Shown: positions 46,537 to 56,549 of the stretch, one piece after another
Numbering within the stretch: the stretch's first letter is position 1
Layout: every line of letters begins with the position of its first letter
From: Vibrio sp. MEBiC08052
GTDB taxonomy: Bacteria > Pseudomonadota > Gammaproteobacteria > Enterobacterales > Vibrionaceae
Assembly: GCF_001506075.1 (NCBI RefSeq)
Contig: NZ_KQ947475.1
Span: forward strand, 1,173,731-1,237,730
Length of the DNA: 64,000 nucleotides
Reading direction: 5' to 3'
The notes under the pieces: model-generated
The model's database searches: none
The model's input: only the letters and a program-made list of their open reading frames with translations
What the model was told of the DNA's origin: nothing
Made by a program: the position numbers and the translations under genes

Positions 46537-46559
46537 TAAAAAGGGCGACAGTGTCGCCC
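46537..46559 (-). terminator. Terminator of sppA
   Basis: GGGCGACA at 46543-46550 pairs with TGTCGCCC at 46552-46559. On the minus strand the stem is followed by a run of T (complement of 46542-46537). It lies between the sppA stop and the ansA start. Confidence 0.8.
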
Positions 46560-46576
46560 TTGATCATGATTAATGT

Positions 46577-48445
46577 TTATTCGACCTCACAATTGAGACA
46601 AAATGCATACTGTCCTTTAGGGTCGTTCAACTGGTTGAGTAGCGTTGCGTCACTGAGGATTTTCTGGGTTGTTGAACGCAAACTCTCGGGGAGGAGCGTT
46701 GTCACATCCAGCCCCAGCGATACCCTGGCTTCCGAGAAGAGTCCAATCAGTAATTTTTGTATGGTTGAAATCGGTTCTTCCAGCCAGTTGAGTTGATAGT
46801 CATCCACTTTGGCAAGTTGGGCAGCCAGATCAACGGCATCATCAAAATCACCCATTTTATCGACTAGACCGAACTTGAGCGCATCCTGACCCGTCCATAC
46901 ATGTCCCTGTGCTACCTGATCAACGTCTTGCAGAGACAAGTTGCGATGTTCTGCGACCAACGAAATAAAGCGCTGGTATCCATGTTCTATCGTTAACTGC
47001 AAGGCTTGTTTGGTACCGTCAGACAGCCCGGTAGTAATACCTTGGCCGGAAAATGGGGTTGTCCCCACACCGTCGGTGGATACACCGATACGATCCAGAC
47101 TGTGTTCAAAGGTGGTCAGCACACTGAATATGCCGATCGAACCGGTGAGTGTCGTGGGTTGGGCAACAATTTGGTCTGCACTGGTTGACAGCCAGTATCC
47201 CCCTGAAGCAGCAAGGCTGGACATCGAGACAACAACCGGTTTGCCCGAGGCTTTCAACGCATCAATTTCGCTGCGGATGACCTCAGACGCTGAGGCACTG
47301 CCTCCCGGGCTGTCAACCCGTAACACAACCGCTTTAATATGTGGATCATTGCGTGCTTCTCTCAGCAACACACTCATATTCTCTGAGCCAATCGCTTCAC
47401 CACGAGGTTGATTGCCATCCATGATTGTTCCTGAAGCGACAATTACAGCGATTTCGTTTTGCGATGTCAGGCTTGGTTTCAAGTGTGAGTCGAGTGAGTT
47501 GAGGTAGTCGTAGTAACCAATCGAACGATAACCATCTTGGCCATCGCTGCCAAATGTCTCGGTCAATTCCGCACGCATTTGTGGACGGGATGCCAGTTCA
47601 TCAACCAGCCCGAGATCGAGTGACAATTTGGCGATATCGCCGTGGACGCGTTTCAGTTGCGTCAGAAAATCATCCATCGATAAGCGTAACTTTTCCGGCG
47701 GAATGTTTCTGTTGGCTGCAACGTCGGTCAGGTAGGCATCCCAAAGCTGTTGTAGCCAGCGCTTGTTCGATGCTTTTGCTGCGTCCGACATATCATCGCG
47801 CATAAACGGTTCAACCGCAGACTTGTAAGTGCCGACGCGGAAGATATGGGTCGTGACATCGAGCTTGTCGAGCAGGGTTTTGTAATATAAACCGTAGGCA
47901 CTGTAGCCTTTGAGTATCACCAGGCCGTCGGGAGACATTAGAATTTTGTCAGCGTAACTGGCCAGATAATACTGGCTTTGTGTGTACAGGTTACCGACTG
48001 CAAACACCGGCTTGCCACTGGTTTTAAACTCATTAATTGCTTTTGCGATATAACGTAACTTAGTCAGGTTGGTTTCAGACATCTCTCCGAGTGAGAGCAC
48101 CAGCCCCGAAATCTGTTCATCATCCTTTGCATGGCGAATGGTATCGACGATATCAAACAGAATATTTTCTTTCGGCAGTGAGTCACCGAGTAGTGAACTG
48201 GCAATGGAATCAACCGATTGAACATAAGTGGCTTGTTCACGGATGGGGCCGGATAAGTTCAGCACCAGCGCAGAGGGCTGATGAATCTGAATGTTTGTAT
48301 CCTCTTGTGTGGATTGAGTATACAGGATGTAAATGATGACAAGAGTGAACAGAAACAACAAGTTCGTAACGAGATGGCGGAACAGGGTGATCGTTTTCCA
48401 GATAAACCGAAAGATCATACCGATGGCTTTTAGTATTGTTTTCAT
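46577..48445 (-). CDS. sppA: Signal peptide peptidase SppA (protease IV)
   Basis: A 622-residue inner-membrane serine protease that degrades cleaved signal peptides. A single N-terminal membrane segment (LVTNLLFLFTLVIIYILY) precedes two tandem ClpP-like domains. The catalytic Lys is in the first (HIFRVGTYKSAVEPF), and the nucleophilic Ser in the second (SMSSLAASGGYWLST). Long-form SppA of about 618 residues is the E. coli type. The frame is open 34 codons further upstream, but the methionine at 48445 gives the usual N-terminus. Confidence 0.94.
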   Translation of the reverse strand: MKTILKAIGMIFRFIWKTITLFRHLVTNLLFLFTLVIIYILYTQSTQEDTNIQIHQPSALVLNLSGPIREQATYVQSVDSIASSLLGDSLPKENILFDIVDTIRHAKDDEQISGLVLSLGEMSETNLTKLRYIAKAINEFKTSGKPVFAVGNLYTQSQYYLASYADKILMSPDGLVILKGYSAYGLYYKTLLDKLDVTTHIFRVGTYKSAVEPFMRDDMSDAAKASNKRWLQQLWDAYLTDVAANRNIPPEKLRLSMDDFLTQLKRVHGDIAKLSLDLGLVDELASRPQMRAELTETFGSDGQDGYRSIGYYDYLNSLDSHLKPSLTSQNEIAVIVASGTIMDGNQPRGEAIGSENMSVLLREARNDPHIKAVVLRVDSPGGSASASEVIRSEIDALKASGKPVVVSMSSLAASGGYWLSTSADQIVAQPTTLTGSIGIFSVLTTFEHSLDRIGVSTDGVGTTPFSGQGITTGLSDGTKQALQLTIEHGYQRFISLVAEHRNLSLQDVDQVAQGHVWTGQDALKFGLVDKMGDFDDAVDLAAQLAKVDDYQLNWLEEPISTIQKLLIGLFSEARVSLGLDVTTLLPESLRSTTQKILSDATLLNQLNDPKGQYAFCLNCEVE

Positions 48446-48698
48446 AATCGCTTTAACATCGTGGCTGATTAGGCACCATGGTCGATAAAACCGATGGTAC
48501 ACGGTGTATGGTGATATGATCCTACGTGATAACCCAGAGAGGAACAACTATTCCGTTATGAGGCTGGTTGGATTGCCGTGTCAGAAGAGTCAATACGATT
48601 TATTGGGCGGGGTTTAAGGGGGAATTCAGATGGGACATTCTGCCATCGAATCATCCCCAACAGACGAAAGTCCATTGGGGGCATGATTGACTCTGCGT

Positions 48699-49532
48699 CT
48701 ATAGAATGACGGTTTTATTGCCGTAGACAAACACCTTGTCATTCAACACATTTGCCAACGCTTTGCTTAAGACATTCTTTTCGACATCACGTCCTGCTTG
48801 CGCCATATCCTGAGCACTGAATGTGTGATCAACAGGGATGACATCTTGTTTGATGATGGGTCCTTCATCAAGATCATCGGTGACGAAGTGGGCGGTCGCA
48901 CCAATGATTTTGACGCCCCGTTCATACGCTTGCTGATAAGGCTTGGCACCGATAAATGCCGGCAGGAAACTGTGGTGGATGTTGAGAATACGGTGATGGT
49001 ATTTTTCAACAAAGGTGGGGGTCAGAACACGCATATATTTTGCCAGCACAATATAATCCGGCTGATACTGATCGATCACTTCAAGCATTTTCTGTTCGTG
49101 TTCCTGACGATTGAGACCATCATGAGAAACACAGTGATAAGGGATATCAAACCGTTCAGTCAGCGTTTGTAACTTATCGTAATTGCCGATGACTGCTGCA
49201 ATGTCTACGTCCAGACTGCCGTCGTAGCTTTTGATCAGGATATCGCCCAGACAGTGAGCCTCTTTGGTCACCAAAATCACGATTTTCTTGCGTGAAGAAC
49301 CGATCAATTTATATTTGGCACCTTCGGGGAGCGCCTGATCTAAATCAGCGTTCAGGGTTGTGTCGTTAAAATAGCCTTCCAGCTCGGTACGCATAAAAAA
49401 ATGGCCGCTGGTATTATCGACATATTCATTGTTGTGAATGATATTGAGCTGATGCTTGTAACAAATATTGGTAATTTTAGCGATCAGACCCGGTTTATCC
49501 GTGCAATGTGTGAGGAGCGTTTTCTTTTCCAT
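48699..49532 (-). CDS. purU: Formyltetrahydrofolate deformylase
   Basis: A 277-residue enzyme that hydrolyses 10-formyl-THF to THF and formate, balancing one-carbon pools and supplying formate to PurT. An N-terminal ACT domain (LLTHCTDKPGLIAKITNICYKHQLN) is followed by a formyltransferase-like catalytic domain with the HHSFLPAFIGAKPYQQAYERG block and the catalytic Asp in TDDLDEGPII. The ATG at 49532 has CGGAAG nine bases upstream. Confidence 0.95.
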   Translation of the reverse strand: MEKKTLLTHCTDKPGLIAKITNICYKHQLNIIHNNEYVDNTSGHFFMRTELEGYFNDTTLNADLDQALPEGAKYKLIGSSRKKIVILVTKEAHCLGDILIKSYDGSLDVDIAAVIGNYDKLQTLTERFDIPYHCVSHDGLNRQEHEQKMLEVIDQYQPDYIVLAKYMRVLTPTFVEKYHHRILNIHHSFLPAFIGAKPYQQAYERGVKIIGATAHFVTDDLDEGPIIKQDVIPVDHTFSAQDMAQAGRDVEKNVLSKALANVLNDKVFVYGNKTVIL

Positions 49533-49739
49533 CAATGATGACTTCCGATGATTTTTTTTGAATTAAAAACTATTTCAGAGTACCCAAAACGGTGATGAGT
49601 TCCACAATACTGCGGCTATAATTAATCTATTCTCAATAGAGTTTCAACCCAATAACAAAAGTAATTTCCCTCGGCTTATCTAGTTGGTCTTTATTTCGGG
49701 CAACCGTTGTGTATCACATTTTTCATCAAGGTGGTGGTT

Positions 49740-49943
49740 ATGGATAAGGAATTGCTGGCTCGTAAATTATATGTTGAGCGTGTCCACGAGTTAATGGGAA
49801 CTCATGAAATCGATGAGATCGTCTTGAATGCGATGTGGGAAAGCAAAGCCTCTCCTGCTGATGCTGCCAGAGTGATGCTGGAGCAGCAGACTAATGTACT
49901 GGAAGCCGCTTCTTGGTTACAGCGGTATCTGAACCGTAAGTAA
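49740..49943 (+). CDS. Small conserved protein of unknown function
   Basis: A 67-residue acidic, helical protein (MDKELLARKLYVERVHELM, ending EAASWLQRYLNRK). I do not recognise a named family, but the codon use and the ribosome-binding site (AAGGTGG, five bases before ATG) are good. The frame is open 11 codons upstream from 49707, with a less convincing start. It lies between purU and yoaA. Confidence 0.6.
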   Translation: MDKELLARKLYVERVHELMGTHEIDEIVLNAMWESKASPADAARVMLEQQTNVLEAASWLQRYLNRK

Positions 49944-50046
49944 GTCATTGCTGACTGTGCGGCGTGAATCGCAAGAGGAGAAAGGTTCGCGCTGCTTCAT
50001 CAAACCTGACATAATCCGCACATTATATTTTTAAATCCTCTATGCG

Positions 50047-52002
50047 ATGATCGAACAGACTTTTTCAGCTCACGGTGCTTTGGGGAAAGCCATCCCCGGA
50101 TTTCAGCCGCGTCAGGCTCAGCTCGATATGGCCAGAGCGGTTGAATCCGCTATCCATAATCAGTCACAGCTGGTGGTTGAAGCAGGAACGGGGACCGGAA
50201 AAACCTTTGCCTATTTAGTCCCGGCGCTGATGAGCGGCAAAAAAGTGGTCATCAGCACGGGCTCGAAGAACCTGCAAGAGCAGTTATTTCATCGTGATTT
50301 ACCGTTGATTGTCAAAGCTATCGAATTTTTCGGCCAGATTGCCTTACTCAAAGGGCGCGCGAATTATTTATGTCTGGAACGCCTGAATCGCCAGATGGTT
50401 GAGAGTCACGGTAATGAAACGGATTCCCAGCATTTTGCCCAGCTGTTTCAGATCCGGCGCTGGGCATCGGAGACCAAAACCGGTGACCTCGGCGAGTGTG
50501 AAACGTTACCGGAAGATAGCCTGATCATTCCGACCATTACTTCGACCAATGATAATTGTCTGGGCAAAGACTGCCCGGATTTTCAGGATTGTTTTGTCTC
50601 GAAAGCACGTCGAAAAGCAATGGATGCGGATATTGTGGTGGTCAATCATCATCTGTTTCTGGCTGATCTCGCGATTAAAGAGACAGGCTTTGGCGAGCTC
50701 ATTCCCGAAGCCGAAGTCTTTATTTTTGATGAAGCCCATCAGCTACCGGATATCGCGAGTCAGTATTTCGGACAGTCGCTGACCAGCCGCCAGATTCAGG
50801 AACTGGCGAAAGATATTGAGATCGGCTATCGCACCGAAGCGAAAGATATGCGTCAGTTGCAAAAAATCAGTGATAAGCTGGTTCAAACCGCGATGGATGT
50901 CAGAATCGCACTGGGTGAGCCCGGTTATCGGGGCAACTGGCGCGAAGCTCTCCGCCAGCCCCAAATGGGTCAGGCGATTGAACGTTTGACGGACAGCCTT
51001 GAGTTTGCATTAGAGGTCCTGAAACTCGTGTTAGGACGCAGCCAGTTACTGGATACGGCGTTTGAACGGACCAGTACCATTCATGCGCGTCTGAAACGAG
51101 TCTGTGATGTCTCGATTACCGGCTATTCCTACTGGTTTGATACCACCCCTCGCCACTTCGGACTGCATATTACGCCGCTTTCTGTCGCAGATAAATTTCA
51201 GGAACAGATCAAGCTCAAGCCGGGTACGTGGATTTTCACCTCGGCAACATTGGCGGTCAATCATGATTTTAGCCATTTCAGTCATCGTCTGGGGCTGATT
51301 CCCGAACAACAGTTTTCCCTGCCGAGTCCGTTTGATTATCAAAAGCAGGCGCGGCTGTGTGTCCCGCGTTATCTGCCTGAACCCAATTCACCGGGGCTGG
51401 CCGACAAATTAGTCGCTATGCTGACGCCTGTTATCGAGCAGAATCAGGGGCGCTGTTTTTTCCTGTGTACCTCACACCAGATGATGCGCGATTTAGGCGA
51501 ACGATTCCGTCAATCTCTGGCATTGCCGGTACTATTACAGGGGGAAACCAGTAAGCAGAAAACCCTCTCTGAGTTTATGTCACTCGGCAATGCTTTGCTG
51601 GTTGCAACCGGTGCTTTCTGGGAGGGGATTGATGTTAGAGGCGATGCCCTGAGCTGTGTTATTATTGACAAATTACCGTTCACCGCACCGGATGACCCAT
51701 TACTGAAAGCCAGAATTGAGGACTGTCGTCTGCAAGGCGGAGAACCATTTCAACAGGTGCAACTTCCGGAAGCGGTGATTACCCTAAAGCAAGGGGTTGG
51801 CCGCCTGATTCGTGATACAAGCGATAAAGGGGCGCTGATCATTTGCGACAACCGATTGGTGACCCGGGATTATGGCGGCGTGTTTCTTGCAAGTTTACCC
51901 CCGATCCCGCGCACCCGTGATTTAGAACAGATACAAGCATTTCTCCGTGATATATCGGAGCCGTCGCACTCGGAAAGTGATGAAGTGAGTACAGAGAGTT
52001 AA
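50047..52002 (+). CDS. yoaA: DinG/XPD-family ATP-dependent helicase YoaA
   Basis: A 651-residue superfamily 2 helicase. The Walker A region is VVEAGTGTGKTFAYLVPA, and Walker B reads FIFDEAHQLPD. Between them four Cys (one in DNCLGKDCPDFQDC and one at NYLCLE) are placed as the iron-sulfur cluster ligands of XPD-like helicases. The C-terminal motif VGRLIRDTSDKG is motif VI. In E. coli, YoaA works with the polymerase III chi subunit in repair of replication blocks. The stop codon TAA directly abuts the tsaB start. Confidence 0.93.
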   Translation: MIEQTFSAHGALGKAIPGFQPRQAQLDMARAVESAIHNQSQLVVEAGTGTGKTFAYLVPALMSGKKVVISTGSKNLQEQLFHRDLPLIVKAIEFFGQIALLKGRANYLCLERLNRQMVESHGNETDSQHFAQLFQIRRWASETKTGDLGECETLPEDSLIIPTITSTNDNCLGKDCPDFQDCFVSKARRKAMDADIVVVNHHLFLADLAIKETGFGELIPEAEVFIFDEAHQLPDIASQYFGQSLTSRQIQELAKDIEIGYRTEAKDMRQLQKISDKLVQTAMDVRIALGEPGYRGNWREALRQPQMGQAIERLTDSLEFALEVLKLVLGRSQLLDTAFERTSTIHARLKRVCDVSITGYSYWFDTTPRHFGLHITPLSVADKFQEQIKLKPGTWIFTSATLAVNHDFSHFSHRLGLIPEQQFSLPSPFDYQKQARLCVPRYLPEPNSPGLADKLVAMLTPVIEQNQGRCFFLCTSHQMMRDLGERFRQSLALPVLLQGETSKQKTLSEFMSLGNALLVATGAFWEGIDVRGDALSCVIIDKLPFTAPDDPLLKARIEDCRLQGGEPFQQVQLPEAVITLKQGVGRLIRDTSDKGALIICDNRLVTRDYGGVFLASLPPIPRTRDLEQIQAFLRDISEPSHSESDEVSTES

Positions 52003-52704
52003 ATGAGTCCAAAAATTCTTGCAATTGATACATCAACAGAAAACTGTTCTGTTGCATTGATGATCGACCACCAATGCTTTGTCCGGCGTGACATTGCCCC
52101 GCGGGATCATGCGAAAAAGATTCTGCCGATGGTCGATGAAGTGTTACACGAAGCGAACATTCAACTGGCCGATTTAGATGCGCTGGCATTTGGTCGTGGT
52201 CCCGGCAGTTTTACCGGTGTCCGCATTTGTATCGGGATTGCTCAAGGATTGGCGTTTGGCGCCGGATTGCCGACGGTCCCTGTTTCGACGCTGGAAGCGA
52301 TGGCGCAAGGGAGTTACCGCTTATACGGTGCCAATCGTGTGGCAACCGCCATTGATGCGCGGATGAGTGAGGTATACTGGAGCCGCTTTACCCGTCAGGA
52401 TAATGGCGCTTGGCAGATCGTCGATGCGGAGTGTGTGATTCCGCCTCAGACATTGGCACAACAGCTTGAGCCGGACTCGAATGCATGGCGCTGTGCCGGA
52501 ACGGGGTGGGCGGCTTATCGTGATGAACTGGCCCAATTACCGCTGTTGGCGGAACCGGGTGAGGTGCTTTATCCCGATGCCGAAGATATTGTGTTTTTAG
52601 CTAAGATTGCGTTTGAGAACGGAACAACGGTTCCGGCAGAAGAGGCCAGCCCGATTTACTTACGTGATCAGGTGGCCTGGAAGAAAATACCGGGCCGTGA
52701 ATAA
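52003..52704 (+). CDS. tsaB: tRNA threonylcarbamoyladenosine biosynthesis protein TsaB
   Basis: A 233-residue protein of the ASKHA fold beginning [16 protein letters not shown], with [23 protein letters not shown] as the family signature. TsaB (YeaZ) partners TsaD and TsaE in making the t6A modification of tRNA position 37. It follows yoaA without a gap, as in E. coli, so they are cotranscribed. Confidence 0.95.
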   Translation: MSPKILAIDTSTENCSVALMIDHQCFVRRDIAPRDHAKKILPMVDEVLHEANIQLADLDALAFGRGPGSFTGVRICIGIAQGLAFGAGLPTVPVSTLEAMAQGSYRLYGANRVATAIDARMSEVYWSRFTRQDNGAWQIVDAECVIPPQTLAQQLEPDSNAWRCAGTGWAAYRDELAQLPLLAEPGEVLYPDAEDIVFLAKIAFENGTTVPAEEASPIYLRDQVAWKKIPGRE

Positions 52705-52790
52705 CCGCATCTTGCGCGCCAGATCAGTAAGCATCAGCAAGCGGGCGGTGATGCGTCACCACCGATACACGAAGACAGGTGAGGAACATT

Positions 52791-53099
52791 ATGGTTTCGA
52801 TTCAGGGATTACCACCTTCGCGGATACCGGGAACCGGGAAATCATCGAAGGCAGCGAAAGCAAAACGGCAGGGTGATGCTTCAAGTGCTGCTTCCGGCAC
52901 CTATGAACCGACTCCTGTTGCCAATGCTGTCACTCATTCGATGCGTTCGATGAAAGAGACCGAGCGTTTTCAGGAAAATCTGCAATATGACTTACCGGAG
53001 GGGCAGGCCCGTAAAGCGCTGGAAGCGTATTTCGGTGTTATGACTCAAGCCCGGCGGGAGGAACTTGCTCAGATGCTCGGGGTCGATATTTATATTTAA
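52791..53099 (+). CDS. Conserved hypothetical protein
   Basis: A 102-residue protein with no family that I recognise. The first half is polar and probably disordered (SSKAAKAKRQGDASSAASG); the second half is helical (RFQENLQYDLPEGQARKALEAYF). A GAGGAAC site lies five bases before the ATG at 52791; the frame is open four codons earlier with GTG. It lies between tsaB and the slp-type gene on the same strand and is probably cotranscribed. Confidence 0.6.
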   Translation: MVSIQGLPPSRIPGTGKSSKAAKAKRQGDASSAASGTYEPTPVANAVTHSMRSMKETERFQENLQYDLPEGQARKALEAYFGVMTQARREELAQMLGVDIYI

Positions 53100-53114
53100 G
53101 ATGAGGGAAAACTA

Positions 53115-53687
53115 ATGGTTCGCTATCATTTCAATCGTCGTATTGGCAAAGGCATGGCGATAGCCTTCGTTTGTCTGGTGCTGAGTGCCTGTGTGTCACT
53201 GCCGGATGAGTTGTCTGTACCTGACGGTGCAGCGGTGATTCAGGATTATCAAACTTTTTCCGCACTGAAGGGGACTCAGGCACCTTATGTACGGCTGGGT
53301 GGGGTGATTGCTGAGATTAAGAACCTGCCGAACCAAACTCGTCTGGAAATGGTCAATTTGCCCATTGATGCCAGTGGTAAACCTGATATCCGAGAAGAAC
53401 CACACGGGCGGTTTATTGTGTATGTGAACCGCTTCCTTGATCCGGTGACTTATGCAAAAGGCCGATTACTGACAGTGCTCGGTAGCGCCATTGCACCGGA
53501 AAAGAGTCAGGTCGGAGAATACCGTGCTGAGTTTCCGGCCTTGTCAGCATCGGCTTATCATTTATGGCGGGTGACGGAGCGTGTTGTCATTCATGAACCG
53601 GGCTCATTTTTACGTGATTGTGATCACTGGCGTTGTCGGGAGAGTTTCGGCTCGCAAACCGGTAAGGTGATACCTGAGGTCAAATAA
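53115..53687 (+). CDS. Slp-family outer-membrane lipoprotein (YeaY-like)
   Basis: A 190-residue lipoprotein. The signal peptide runs to VCLVLSAC, where the Cys would be lipidated, and the mature part (LGGVIAEIKNLPNQTRLEMVNLPID, then PHGRFIVYVNRFLDP) fits the Slp family induced in stationary phase in enterics. YeaY of E. coli sits at the same place between tsaB and fadD. Function is not established. A GAGGGAAAA site precedes the ATG. Confidence 0.9.
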   Translation: MVRYHFNRRIGKGMAIAFVCLVLSACVSLPDELSVPDGAAVIQDYQTFSALKGTQAPYVRLGGVIAEIKNLPNQTRLEMVNLPIDASGKPDIREEPHGRFIVYVNRFLDPVTYAKGRLLTVLGSAIAPEKSQVGEYRAEFPALSASAYHLWRVTERVVIHEPGSFLRDCDHWRCRESFGSQTGKVIPEVK

Positions 53688-53693
53688 TTTTCT

Positions 53694-54575
53694 ATGCTCG
53701 TGCAACACACTTATTCTATTGCTGAGCGGAACATTGCGGTGATTGAAACTCGCAATCATCACACCGCAACATGTTCCGTCGTTTTCCTGCATGGCTGGCT
53801 GGATAATGCCGCCAGCTTTATGTCCGTGATGGATGTCGCCGCGCATCAGATCGCACCCTGGATTCATTTATGCGCGATTGATTTACCGGGACATGGCCTG
53901 TCAAGCCATAAGTCTGCCGACAACTTTTATACATTTCATGACTATATCGATGACGTTCATCAATTTTTAGTGACATTGCCAGCGAAAAAGAAGATTTTAG
54001 TCGGTCATTCGCTTGGTGGATTGATTGCAAGTTGCTATAGTGCCGCCTTTCCTGAATATGTCGATGGACTGTTTTTGATTGAGAGTCTCGGACCTTTGAC
54101 CGAATCAGCAGAACATAGTGTCCAACGGTTACGCGATGGGGTGAATAGTCGTACCCGCATTCGACGTAAATCGCGCAGCAAAGGTTATGACCATTATGAT
54201 GCAGCCCTCAAAGTTCGGGCGGCACATTCGGTACTGCCGGAAGCGCTCATTGAGCCGATTGTGGCGCGAGGTATTGAATTGCGAGACGGGCAGTGGATGT
54301 GGCGGGCCGATCCGAAATTGTCCGCTCAGTCGTTATATCGAATGTCTGAGGCTCATGCTGACGCCGTGCTGGCTGCGATTCAATCTCCCTTTCACGTCGT
54401 TTTAGGGGACCAAGGTTACCCATCTTTAAAGTCATATTCCCGGACTTTGCTACCAGAGCAAATTGAGATTCAGCACGTGAAGGGAGGCCATCATTGCCAC
54501 CTAGAGCATCCTGAACGCGTCGGTCAATTGATATCACAATTTGTAATGAAAATTGATGAAACACCATTTTCTTAA
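53694..54575 (+). CDS. Alpha/beta hydrolase
   Basis: A 293-residue alpha/beta-fold hydrolase. The oxyanion region VVFLHGWLDNAASF, the nucleophile elbow VGHSLGGLIAS (Ser near 104) and the late His in HHCHLEHPERV form the expected triad with an intervening Asp. Substrate unknown; esterase or thioesterase activity is likely from the fold. It lies six bp after the slp gene and 96 bp before fadD, which suggests a link with lipid metabolism but does not prove one. Confidence 0.85.
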   Translation: MLVQHTYSIAERNIAVIETRNHHTATCSVVFLHGWLDNAASFMSVMDVAAHQIAPWIHLCAIDLPGHGLSSHKSADNFYTFHDYIDDVHQFLVTLPAKKKILVGHSLGGLIASCYSAAFPEYVDGLFLIESLGPLTESAEHSVQRLRDGVNSRTRIRRKSRSKGYDHYDAALKVRAAHSVLPEALIEPIVARGIELRDGQWMWRADPKLSAQSLYRMSEAHADAVLAAIQSPFHVVLGDQGYPSLKSYSRTLLPEQIEIQHVKGGHHCHLEHPERVGQLISQFVMKIDETPFS

Positions 54576-54671
54576 ATTAGAGTCTATACTTTAGAAACTT
54601 TGGCAAATTAACAAATCATTAACATATATAATAAGGCAGGGCACTGACCTGCCAGCACGAGGAGTATCTCT

Positions 54672-56363
54672 GTGGAGCATCCATGGCTTGCACGTTACCC
54701 AAATGATGTGCCTGAAACGATTAATCCAGATGTCTATTCATCTCTGGTTGAAATGTTTGAACAGTCGATCACGAAATACGCTGATCAGCCTGCTTTTGTC
54801 AATATGGGAACGGTGATGACCTTCCGCAAGCTGGAAGAGCGCAGTCGCGCTTTTGCCGCTTATTTACAAAACGAGCTGCAACTCAAAAAAGGTGATCGCG
54901 TTGCTCTGATGATGCCGAATTTGCTGCAATATCCGGTGGCGTTGTTTGGTGTGTTACGGGCCGGTTTGGTTGCCGTCAATGTCAATCCGCTGTACACACC
55001 CCGAGAGCTGGAACACCAGCTTAATGATGCGGGCGTCACCACGATTGTTATCGTCTCGAATTTTGCCGGAACCTTGCAGAAAATTGTGCAACGGACATCG
55101 GTGAAACATGTCATTCTGACCAGTCTGGGGCAGATGTTGACACGCCCGAAAGGGACTGTAGTGGATTTTGTCGTTAAATATGTCAAAAAGTTGGTACCGC
55201 ATTACCATCTACCCGATGCAGTTTCGATGCGAACTGCATTGAAACGTGGTCGCCATTTACAGTACGTCAAGCCGACTATCGAAGGCGATGATACCGCATT
55301 TTTACAGTATACCGGTGGCACGACGGGGATTGCCAAAGGTGCGATCCTCTCTCACCGCAACATGGTTGCCAATGTTTTACAGGCGAAAGCGGCTTACGGG
55401 CCGGTTTTGACCGAAGGGAGAGAGTTGGTAGTCACCGCTTTGCCTTTGTATCATGTGTTTGCGTTGAGTGTGAACTGTTTGCTCTTCATTGAAATGGGTG
55501 GGCAAAACTTGCTGATCACCAATCCGAGGGATATCCCGGGATTCGTGAAAGAGTTACAACGCTATCCTGTCACGGCAATTACGGGGGTGAATACGCTGTT
55601 TAATGCTTTGGTTCACAATGAATCGTTTCGCAACATGGATTTCTCACAGCTGCACTTGTCTGTCGGCGGTGGGACTGCGGTCCAGCGAGCGGTTGCCAAT
55701 GAATGGAAAAAAGTGACCGGACTCCATTTGCTTGAAGGCTATGGTTTAACCGAATGCTCTCCTTTGGTGGCCGGTAATCCCTATGATTTGAGTGATTACA
55801 GTGGTGCGATTGGTTTGCCGGTACCATCGACGGAAGTTCGGATTGTTGATGAACATGGTCAAGTCGTTGGGTTTGATCAGACCGGTGAATTACAGGTTCG
55901 CGGACCGCAAGTCATGACAGGATACTGGCAGCGTGAAGATGCAACCAAAGAAGTCTTAACTGACGATGGTTGGTTATCTACCGGTGATATTGTTCGGATG
56001 GATGAGCAAGGTATGTTATATATCGTGGATCGGAAAAAAGATATGATTCTGGTCTCCGGTTTTAACGTCTATCCGAATGAAATTGAAGATGTCGTCTCTA
56101 TGCACGATAAGGTGTTGGAAGCCGCAGCGGTCGGGCAACCACACGATGTGAGTGGCGAAGTGGTGAAATTGTTTGTCGTCAAGAAAGATACGTCGCTGAC
56201 AAAAGAAGAGGTCATTGCTCACTGTCGCCAATATCTGACCGGATATAAAATCCCAAAACTGATAGAATTCCGGGAAGATCTGCCGAAAACCAATGTCGGT
56301 AAAATATTGCGCCGTGCATTGAAAGATGAAAATCAGGCGATGTTGAGTATGGAACAAGCCTAG
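54672..56363 (+). CDS. fadD: Long-chain-fatty-acid--CoA ligase
   Basis: A 563-residue AMP-forming ligase that activates long-chain fatty acids for beta-oxidation. The AMP-binding motif is [20 protein letters not shown], followed by [11 protein letters not shown], the hinge region [16 protein letters not shown] and the FadD signature [20 protein letters not shown]. The start is GTG at 54672 with GAGGAG eight to nine bases upstream. The order slp-fadD-rnd matches E. coli. A terminator follows at 56391. Confidence 0.96.
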   Translation: MEHPWLARYPNDVPETINPDVYSSLVEMFEQSITKYADQPAFVNMGTVMTFRKLEERSRAFAAYLQNELQLKKGDRVALMMPNLLQYPVALFGVLRAGLVAVNVNPLYTPRELEHQLNDAGVTTIVIVSNFAGTLQKIVQRTSVKHVILTSLGQMLTRPKGTVVDFVVKYVKKLVPHYHLPDAVSMRTALKRGRHLQYVKPTIEGDDTAFLQYTGGTTGIAKGAILSHRNMVANVLQAKAAYGPVLTEGRELVVTALPLYHVFALSVNCLLFIEMGGQNLLITNPRDIPGFVKELQRYPVTAITGVNTLFNALVHNESFRNMDFSQLHLSVGGGTAVQRAVANEWKKVTGLHLLEGYGLTECSPLVAGNPYDLSDYSGAIGLPVPSTEVRIVDEHGQVVGFDQTGELQVRGPQVMTGYWQREDATKEVLTDDGWLSTGDIVRMDEQGMLYIVDRKKDMILVSGFNVYPNEIEDVVSMHDKVLEAAAVGQPHDVSGEVVKLFVVKKDTSLTKEEVIAHCRQYLTGYKIPKLIEFREDLPKTNVGKILRRALKDENQAMLSMEQA

Positions 56364-56390
56364 TCGTCTATGATTGAGATGTCCTGAGAA

Positions 56391-56415
56391 ATGCCGACAT
56401 GATGTCGGCATTTTT
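56391..56415 (+). terminator. Terminator of fadD
   Basis: ATGCCGACAT at 56391-56400 pairs with ATGTCGGCAT at 56402-56411, immediately followed by a T run to 56415. A strong rho-independent terminator 27 bp after the fadD stop. Confidence 0.88.
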
Positions 56416-56426
56416 CTTGTGTACAG

Positions 56427-56490
56427 ACAACCTTGTTTACATACGACCTTGTCTAAATACGATCTTATTTGAATACAATCTTGTTTGAAT
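56427..56490. repeat. Four tandem copies of a 16-bp repeat between fadD and rnd
   Basis: Four head-to-tail 16-mers begin at 56427, 56443, 56459 and 56475 (first ACAACCTTGTTTACAT, last ACAATCTTGTTTGAAT), with partial divergence between copies. The consensus is about ACRAYCTTRTYTRAAT. They lie in the short gap that must contain the rnd promoter or leader. Confidence 0.85.
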
Positions 56491-56549
56491 ACAATGGCCA
56501 GCGATATGATGGTCGGTTGCCTGACAATGAATGATAAAAGTGAGTAATT